Assembly (NCBI GenBank): GCA_050725495.1
Contig: JBOHHM010000082.1
Coordinates: 1 to 16,958, forward strand
DNA length: 16,958 bases
Origin: JBOHHM01 sp050725495
Lineage (GTDB): Bacteria > Pseudomonadota > Gammaproteobacteria > Burkholderiales > Burkholderiaceae_C
Direction: 5' to 3'
Positions 12,847-16,958 of this stretch are shown piece by piece (within the stretch, counting starts at the first letter, position 1; the number at the start of each line of letters is the position of its first letter). Under the pieces are notes generated by a model. That model was not told the origin of the DNA, searched no databases, and was given only the letters and a program-made list of their open reading frames with translations. The position numbers and the translations under genes are program-made.

Positions 12847-13794
12847 TCATGCGTATCCTGAAGCAGCTGAGAGAGTCTGACGGGCAGCCGGGGACGGCGA
12901 TGCGGGGCGATGGATGGGGAGTCCGAGCGGAGCACGCCCGGTCTCGCTGCCGGTCGCATCCCGCTGGACCAGTTCGGCGGCGTCGAAGTCGTACTCCCAG
13001 TGGCCTGCCTCATTCCACTTGTGGAGAAAGTAGGTATAAAACGGCACAAACAGTCCCTGACTCGGGTCAGCGTGTTGCAACCCAAACACGTACTCGTGCT
13101 GCTCCTTCAATTCACGGCCGCTATGGCAATGCTGCACCCAGACGCGATCGTCGAGGACGACGAGTTTCCAGAACGGGTCGTGGTCGTAGAACTTCAGCGA
13201 AACTTTCTTGCCGCTTTTGCGGCACTCGTTCAGGAAGGCAATGCTGGCGGCAATCTCCTCTTGAAGGGTCGAGAGCGTAATTTCTTCTGGAAGTGACTCG
13301 ACGCGCTTCCTCGCCGCCTCGCCGAGCGGATTGAGCAGCATGACGCGGATTTCATACGCCGTCGTGAAGACGTCTTTCAACAGGCTTTCCTGGGCAATCA
13401 AGGTGTCGTACCCGGTGAGTGAAAGGATGCAAGCGTCGCGCGCCGCCGGTAACGAGCGGACCAGATTGCGCTCGTGAATTTTCGAAAGCCATCCTTTGCG
13501 AGGATGCCTCGCGAAGACCAGGGAGGCCATCTTCGCACTTGTCAGGCGATGGCGGTTGTCCCATGCGCGCTTCCACAGGTTGAACAGAACCGTCAAGACA
13601 GAGGCAAGCAGGATTTCTGTCGCAAGCAGCAGATTCGAGTCCAGCTCCACGCGCGGCCACCACACATACAGGATGTACCGTGCGGCATCTGGCGCGGTAA
13701 ACGCGATTGCCACTGCGAGCAATGTAATGACGCCATGCGACGTGATGCGCCCTAGCACAGCCAATAATTCGTGTTCTTTAGCGATTGGTTCCAT
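12847..13794 (-). CDS. Membrane-anchored protein with degenerate phospholipase-D-like domain
   Basis: The 315-aa protein is not a family I can name. Two membrane segments are visible, about 17-36 (ITSHGVITLLAVAIAFTAPD) and 56-74 (LLLATEILLASVLTVLFNL), followed by a cytoplasmic-looking domain. That domain has a PLD-type pattern: ACILSLTGYDTL...AYEIRVMLLNP, then FYDHDPFWKLVVLDDRVWVQ (202-221). There F208-x-K210-x4-D215 sits where an HxKxxxxD catalytic motif would be, with His replaced by Phe. Such decayed HKD domains (as in DUF5919-like proteins) are likely binding or sensing modules, not enzymes. The C-terminal 40 residues are Pro/Ala-rich and probably disordered. It starts 17 bp after the small membrane protein gene, as part of a three-gene unit with a receiver protein. 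The PLD resemblance is by eye. Confidence 0.75.
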   Translation of the reverse strand: MEPIAKEHELLAVLGRITSHGVITLLAVAIAFTAPDAARYILYVWWPRVELDSNLLLATEILLASVLTVLFNLWKRAWDNRHRLTSAKMASLVFARHPRKGWLSKIHERNLVRSLPAARDACILSLTGYDTLIAQESLLKDVFTTAYEIRVMLLNPLGEAARKRVESLPEEITLSTLQEEIAASIAFLNECRKSGKKVSLKFYDHDPFWKLVVLDDRVWVQHCHSGRELKEQHEYVFGLQHADPSQGLFVPFYTYFLHKWNEAGHWEYDFDAAELVQRDATGSETGRAPLGLPIHRPASPSPAARQTLSAASGYA

Positions 13795-13811
13795 TGGGTG
13801 TTTGATTCCAT

Positions 13812-14078
13812 TCAGTGATTGGGTCCATTCGGGCCGAACGCGGAATCGGTGCGCCGCGCGCAGGCCCGGCGATCGGCCAGGCGCGCCAGAATGAGATGCA
13901 GCGTCAGGGCGATCACACCGAGCAGCAGCAGCAGGCTGGCCACGGGGCGCAGTTCGTCATTGAATTCCGGAAAGAACAGGAGTGCCACCCCCGCCACAAA
14001 AGCCAGGAGACCTGGTTGGAGGAGCTGGTGGTGGTGTCCCTGGCACTGGTGGTCGCGCTGCTGGTTGTGACTTCTCAT
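13812..14078 (-). CDS. Small His/Gln-rich two-span membrane protein
   Basis: This 88-aa protein is of unknown function. Its first 20 residues, MRSHNQQRDHQCQGHHHQLL, are very rich in His, Gln and one Cys, which could bind metal. Two membrane segments follow: about 23-38 (GLLAFVAGVALLFFPEF) and 45-66 (VASLLLLLGVIALTLHLILARL). A basic tail follows with two Cys/Arg-rich turns (RLADRRACARR). The start at 14078 is fixed by AAGGA with 7-base spacing; the frame remains open upstream but overlaps the receiver gene. It sits 16 bp after the receiver gene and 17 bp before the PLD-like gene, all in one direction. The ribosome site and spacing make it a credible real gene. Confidence 0.65.
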   Translation of the reverse strand: MRSHNQQRDHQCQGHHHQLLQPGLLAFVAGVALLFFPEFNDELRPVASLLLLLGVIALTLHLILARLADRRACARRTDSAFGPNGPNH

Positions 14079-14094
14079 CGCAGGTCCTTTCGCA

Positions 14095-14538
14095 TCATGA
14101 CAACGTTGCTGGTGATCTGCCCCCAGCCAAACGCTCCAACGTGCGGCGCATGGCGGCAAGCTCATGACTCTTGTCGTAGAAGGCGTAGGCTCCCGCCTCT
14201 GTGAAGTACCTCCGGTGTATCGGATCGGCACAATTGCTGACCACGATGACTTTCGTCATCGGATACTCAGCCGCGACGACACGTAATACTTCCATACCGT
14301 TGCCGTCGCTGAGGTTGACGTCCAGCAAGACGAGATGGGGTGGTTCACGCCTGATGGCAGTGATGGCGGCCGATGCGCGGCTGAACTCCCCGGTAAGGTA
14401 CAGGCCTGCAATCCTGGCGACCACCGCGCGCCACAGCGATCGCACGACGTCCGAATCTTCAACGACAAACAGGCGCGCAGGGCTTGGCTCGCTGGCAGGC
14501 ATCAGTGCGGGCAATGATTCTGTGTGGGTGACATGCAT
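14095..14538 (-). CDS. Stand-alone response regulator receiver (CheY-like)
   Basis: This 147-aa single-domain receiver has no output domain. An unusual N-terminal extension of about 21 residues precedes the domain (ARLFVVEDSDVVRSLWRAVV). The phosphorylation site is Asp73 in LVLLDVNLSDGNGMEVL; the acid pocket is Glu27/Asp28, the switch Ser is Ser101 (VIVVSN) and the Lys is Lys123 (FYDKS). All key positions are present. The start at 14538 is preferred over 14586 because AGAGG lies 8 bases upstream. It is the first gene of a tight set with the His-rich membrane protein and the degenerate-PLD protein, which suggests phospho-signalling to a membrane assembly. The cognate kinase is unknown; the poly-HAMP kinase nearby is a candidate. 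Confidence 0.92.
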   Translation of the reverse strand: MHVTHTESLPALMPASEPSPARLFVVEDSDVVRSLWRAVVARIAGLYLTGEFSRASAAITAIRREPPHLVLLDVNLSDGNGMEVLRVVAAEYPMTKVIVVSNCADPIHRRYFTEAGAYAFYDKSHELAAMRRTLERLAGGRSPATLS

Positions 14539-14646
14539 GGTTTGACCTCTCTGCATTGAAATCGCTGTACAAGACGCTGGCGACAACCAGTCCGTTCAGC
14601 ACAAGCAATCTTGTGGTGAGGTCAGTATCTTTGAGTTGAGAAGGTG

Positions 14647-14665
14647 CCGCTATCGTTGTTAGCGG
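14647..14665. repeat. Small inverted repeat upstream of the receiver gene
   Basis: CCGCTA and TAGCGG flank a 7-bp centre (TCGTTGT). It lies 109-127 bp upstream of the receiver ATG. It could be an operator or chance. Confidence 0.35.
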
Positions 14666-14673
14666 GACTCTTT

Positions 14674-14707
14674 TGTAGAGATTCCGGCTAAAGGCCTGTA
14701 GGGATTC
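14674..14707. repeat. Direct repeat TGTAGnGATTC, two copies 23 bp apart
   Basis: TGTAGAGATTC (14674-14684) and TGTAGGGATTC (14697-14707) differ at one base and are spaced about two helical turns apart. The second copy forms the left half of the dyad at 14697-14714. Spaced copies on one DNA face are typical of binding sites for a dimeric regulator. Confidence 0.45.
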
Positions 14708-14714
14708 GACTACA
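14697..14714. promoter_or_regulatory. Candidate GacA/UvrY-like binding palindrome upstream of the receiver gene
   Basis: TGTAGGGATTCGACTACA is an 18-bp dyad, TGTAG-N8-CTACA. It has the length and outer TGTA...TACA bases of the GacA box (TGTAAG-N6-CTTACA). The neighbouring gene encodes a NarL/GacA-type regulator, a plausible binder. It is 159 bp upstream of the receiver start. This is inference from motif shape and proximity. Confidence 0.4.
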
Positions 14715-14899
14715 AGCAGGCTGGGTGGGGCGGCGCTTCAGCGACGCTAGACATGCGCAGCGCATCACTTCGGCGCAGTTGGTTCAACGGCAGCTGAAGT
14801 TCAGCCGGCACGATTCAATGATGCCGAGGCGTTTGCCGCAGACCGTGGAAGATGTCGAGAATGACCGAGCGGCTTGGCTGCGTCAAATGACTGGGCGCC

Positions 14900-15541
14900 C
14901 TAAGTCAACAAACCGTTTTCGAGGGCGTAACGGGCCAGCTTCGCGTTGCTGTCCATCCCTGTTTTTTCCAGGATGCGTGCCCGGTACGTCGTGACGGTAC
15001 TCGGACTCAAGTGCAATATCGCAGCGATGCGCACGATCCTCTCGCCTGAAGCGAGCAGCTTTAAGACTTCAAGTTCCCGGTCGGACAGCGCTTCGTGGGG
15101 TGCCGCGTCGCCCCGGCCGATGGCGTTGACCAGTTTTTCTGCGAGCTCAGGACTGACATGCTTGCCGCCTACGGCCGCCTTGCGAACTGCGGCAATCAAG
15201 GTAGCTGCCGCAATATCTTTGGTGAGGTATCCCGCGGCGCCGTACTTGATGGCCCGCAACGCATACGCCTCTACCGAATGCATGCTCAACATCAGAACGG
15301 CAAGCTTGGGCTTCTCTGCGCGCATCAACTTGAGGAGCTGAAGGCCACTCTTATCGGGCAGACCAATATCTATCAGCGCCACGTCGAAATCCTTCTCCTC
15401 GAGAAGGTGCATCGCGTCATGTGCCGTGCCTGCTTCACCCGTGACGTCGATATCGTTCGCAGTCTCCAGCATGCGTCGCACGCCGTTGCGCACGATGCTG
15501 TGATCATCAACCAGCAAGACTTTGATTTTGTTGCCAATCAT
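14900..15541 (-). CDS. NarL/FixJ (GacA/UvrY-like) response regulator transcription factor
   Basis: This 213-aa two-domain regulator has a receiver at 5-121 with Asp12/Asp13, phosphorylation Asp58 (VALIDIGLPDKSG), Ser86 (LMLSMHS) and Lys108 (GYLTKD). A LuxR-type DNA-binding domain is at about 151-209 (ALSDRELEVLKLLASGERIVRIAAILHLSPSTVTTYRARILEKTGM). All receiver residues are intact. The start at 15541 (MIGNKIKVLLVDDHS) is chosen because the receiver begins at once. The frame stays open upstream but that part is not domain sequence, and GGAA lies 6-7 bases before this ATG. A candidate promoter lies at 15643-15671. It is divergent from the poly-HAMP kinase gene, its most likely partner if phosphorelay components lie beyond the window. 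The target genes are unknown. Confidence 0.94.
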   Translation of the reverse strand: MIGNKIKVLLVDDHSIVRNGVRRMLETANDIDVTGEAGTAHDAMHLLEEKDFDVALIDIGLPDKSGLQLLKLMRAEKPKLAVLMLSMHSVEAYALRAIKYGAAGYLTKDIAAATLIAAVRKAAVGGKHVSPELAEKLVNAIGRGDAAPHEALSDRELEVLKLLASGERIVRIAAILHLSPSTVTTYRARILEKTGMDSNAKLARYALENGLLT

Positions 15542-15642
15542 CTGTGTTTCCGTTCGCACCCACAGGGCCCCTGGCCGTGCCGCGTCTCGATTACCGATGA
15601 TCTTGTATTTGCCGGCAAAGCGGTGCCCCCTCATGCATTCCC

Positions 15643-15671
15643 ACAATACCCGAGCGGCCAATAGCCAGCAA
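15643..15671 (-). promoter_or_regulatory. Candidate promoter of the NarL-type regulator gene
   Basis: On the minus strand there is TTGCTG (15666-15671), an exact 17-bp spacer and TATTGT (15643-15648). The predicted start near 15636 leaves a leader of about 95 nt. Hexamer matches are moderate. Confidence 0.4.
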
Positions 15672-15804
15672 GCCATAGATTCCGGCGCAGGCTTTCACAT
15701 TAGCAGGCGCTTACGAAACTTGCACTTTTGCCTCAGGCAGTGATGCTCATTTCACAGGACTGCGAACGCTGTAGGTCGGCGCCGGCCTGCAGCTATCGAT
15801 CCGC

Positions 15805-15821
15805 CATGCTGATCCAGCATG
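15805..15821. promoter_or_regulatory. Perfect palindrome in the divergent region, possible operator
   Basis: CATGCTG-ATC-CAGCATG has 7-bp perfect arms around a 3-bp centre. It sits between the two divergent candidate promoters, where one regulator could act on both genes. The binder is unknown. Confidence 0.4.
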
Positions 15822-15899
15822 TTCGGGCGGCATTCACCGGGCAGCCGGGCTGGGACTGCAAGAAGAAGATGTCCCCACAGCACGGGGTTTTCCCCAGGC

Positions 15900-15929
15900 T
15901 TGCTTATATTGTGCACCTAACACTATATT
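15900..15929 (+). promoter_or_regulatory. Candidate promoter of the poly-HAMP kinase gene
   Basis: TTGCTT (15900-15905), an 18-bp spacer and TATATT (15924-15929) lie in the most AT-rich patch of the window. The predicted start near 15936 gives a leader of about 168 nt before the ATG at 16104. Confidence 0.5.
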
Positions 15930-16103
15930 TTTTACACGCGAAATGGTCAAACGACGGCTCCTGCGGCAGCGGCTTCCTGTAGCCGATACCCGTGCGGGCA
16001 TTTTGGCCGAGGGCACTTCTGTCTTCCGGCGTCTAATCCTCCTGGCGACGTTGCGCGCCCACTCTTATCGCCCTGTGCGTGACTCAATTTTGACTGGACA
16101 GAC

Positions 16104-16958
16104 ATGGACACAGTAACGGCACCGATCGAAGTTTTGGACATGACGACATTGCTGGCAACGTTGAAGGCACTGCGCAAAGGTGACTTCACCACGCGCATGC
16201 CGGAAGACTGGACCGGCATGCCGGGCAAGATCGCCGACACGCTCAACGAGATCATCGACATGGCGGCCGACACCACCACCGAGTTCGAACGCGTGGCGCG
16301 ACTGGTGGGCAAGCAGGGCAAGGTCGATGAGCGCATCGAACTGCCGATGATGAAAGGTTCATGGCAAAAAATCGTCAATTCGAGCAATGCGCTCGCCAAC
16401 GACCTCATTAGCCCGATGAACGAGATGATTCGGGTCATCGGTTCGGTGGCCGAGGGTGATCTGCGCCAGCAGGTGCCAATGGAACTCGACGGCCTGAAAC
16501 TCAGGGGCCAGTTCCTCAAATCGGCGGAGATCGTGAACACCATGGTGACGCGACTGGGCTCCTTCACCTCCGAGGTGACCCGCGTGGCGCGCGAAGTCGG
16601 CACTGAAGGGATTCTGGGCGGCCAGGCCAATGTCAAAGGCGTGTCCGGCACTTGGAAAGACCTGACCGACTCCGTCAACGGCATGGCCGCCAACCTGACC
16701 ACCCAGATGCGCAACATCGCCTACGTGACGACCGCAGTGGCGAAAGGCGATCTGGGTAAGACGATTACCGTCGAAGCCAAGGGCGAGATTCTCGAACTGA
16801 AAAACACGATCAACACGATGGTCGGCCAGCTCTCCAGCTTCGCCGCCGAGGTGACACGCGTGGCGCTGGAAGTGGGTACCGAAGGCAAGCTGGGCGGTCA
16901 GGCCGAAGTGCGCGGCGTATCGGGTACATGGCGCGACCTGACCGAATCGGTCAACGGC
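16104..16958 (+). CDS. Poly-HAMP sensor kinase (Nik1-like hybrid histidine kinase), N-terminal part, cut by window edge
   Basis: The first 285 codons are open to the window end with no stop. The protein starts MDTVTAPIEVLDMTTLLATL and has no signal peptide or membrane segment, so it is cytosolic. It is made of HAMP-type units. EVTRVAREVGTEGILGGQA (157-175) recurs at 249-267 with an exact 92-residue (276-bp) period, and a more divergent first copy lies at 60-72 (EFERVARLVGKQG). Each unit carries VSGTW(K/R)DLT(D/E)SVNG and a KGDL or EGDL turn. This 92-residue poly-HAMP array is the hallmark of group III (Nik1-like) hybrid kinases, which normally continue into HisKA, HATPase and receiver domains; those lie outside the window. 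GGA precedes the ATG by 7 bases. It is divergent from the NarL-type regulator. Confidence 0.9.
   Translation, partial: MDTVTAPIEVLDMTTLLATLKALRKGDFTTRMPEDWTGMPGKIADTLNEIIDMAADTTTEFERVARLVGKQGKVDERIELPMMKGSWQKIVNSSNALANDLISPMNEMIRVIGSVAEGDLRQQVPMELDGLKLRGQFLKSAEIVNTMVTRLGSFTSEVTRVAREVGTEGILGGQANVKGVSGTWKDLTDSVNGMAANLTTQMRNIAYVTTAVAKGDLGKTITVEAKGEILELKNTINTMVGQLSSFAAEVTRVALEVGTEGKLGGQAEVRGVSGTWRDLTESVNG

Larger units (their letters stand above)
14539..14899. other. Intergenic region between two response regulator genes
   Basis: There are 361 bp between the receiver gene and the upstream NarL-type regulator, both on the minus strand. No convincing gene is present: the 89-codon plus-strand frame here resembles nothing I know and overlaps the regulator. 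The half nearer the receiver gene carries several dyads (14647-14665, 14697-14714) and a direct repeat. This suggests an operator and promoter region for the receiver operon. I see no U-run terminator for the NarL-type gene. Confidence 0.55.
15542..16103. other. Divergent intergenic region between response regulator and sensor kinase
   Basis: This 562-bp gap has no supportable gene. It holds a minus-strand promoter candidate (15643-15671), a perfect 7+7 palindrome (15805-15821), an AT-rich patch with a plus-strand promoter candidate (15900-15929) and a leader of about 165 nt before the kinase. A short CCCC-N7-GGGG-TTTT element at 15873-15891 looks terminator-like but its stem is only 4 bp. 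Confidence 0.6.

Noticed and set aside
14725..14994. 89-codon plus-strand frame between the two response regulators
   Set aside because: It starts at GTG without a ribosome site, overlaps the 3' end of the NarL-type gene, and resembles no family.
15873..15891. CCCC-N7-GGGG-TTTT as a terminator
   Set aside because: The stem is only 4 bp, the U-run is interrupted by CCCC, and there is no upstream gene on that strand to terminate.
1..16958. CRISPR arrays, tRNA or rRNA genes, insertion sequences, prophage genes
   Set aside because: I saw no regularly spaced repeats, no rRNA or tRNA-like sequence, and no transposase, integrase or phage protein.

Overview
This window looks like chromosomal DNA of a Burkholderiales bacterium, most likely family Comamonadaceae (Polaromonas, Rhodoferax, Acidovorax or Variovorax type). 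That rests on the high GC content, the gene order ilvI-ilvH-ilvC / pssA / leuA, the sigma factor-DUF3619-DUF3106-RDD block, the nadE-glnB pair, and intergenic repeats of kinds I recall from this family. I could not run any search, so the family assignment is by recognition only.

Positions 1-5306 are all on the minus strand and hold branched-chain amino acid synthesis plus one lipid gene. The order of transcription is ilvI (acetolactate synthase large subunit), ilvH (small subunit), ilvC (ketol-acid reductoisomerase) and a strong UUCG-loop terminator. Then come pssA (phosphatidylserine synthase) and leuA (2-isopropylmalate synthase, cut by the window edge). In front of leuA is what looks like a complete transcription attenuator: promoter, a 17-residue leader peptide with three consecutive Leu codons, a possible antiterminator pairing and an intrinsic terminator. 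The ilv operon has a 5' leader with hairpins but no convincing leader peptide.

Positions 5609-8908 form a tight plus-strand operon: a small sigma-70 family factor, a single-span membrane protein (DUF3619, a plausible anti-sigma factor), an exported DUF3106 protein, an RDD membrane protein, diacylglycerol kinase and a LOG-family nucleotide phosphoribohydrolase. Most junctions overlap or are a few bases apart. Converging on it from the other side is nadE-glnB: glutamine-dependent NAD synthetase with the nitrogen-signalling P-II protein translated from a ribosome site that overlaps the nadE stop. Head to head with nadE, 7 bp away, is a FemAB/GNAT-like protein (DUF482 type) whose coding region carries an apparent in-frame insertion of a short dispersed repeat.

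Positions 12382-16958 are a signal-transduction and accessory region. On the minus strand are a NarL/GacA-type response regulator, a stand-alone receiver protein, a His/Gln-rich two-span small membrane protein, a membrane-anchored protein with a degenerate phospholipase-D-like motif, and a three-span small membrane protein. Divergent from the response regulator is the start of a cytosolic poly-HAMP (Nik1-like) sensor kinase that runs off the window. The receiver / small membrane protein / degenerate-PLD trio is the part with the best chance of being an undescribed functional unit. Palindromes in the two long intergenic regions (14539-14899 and 15542-16103) are candidate sites for the response regulator.
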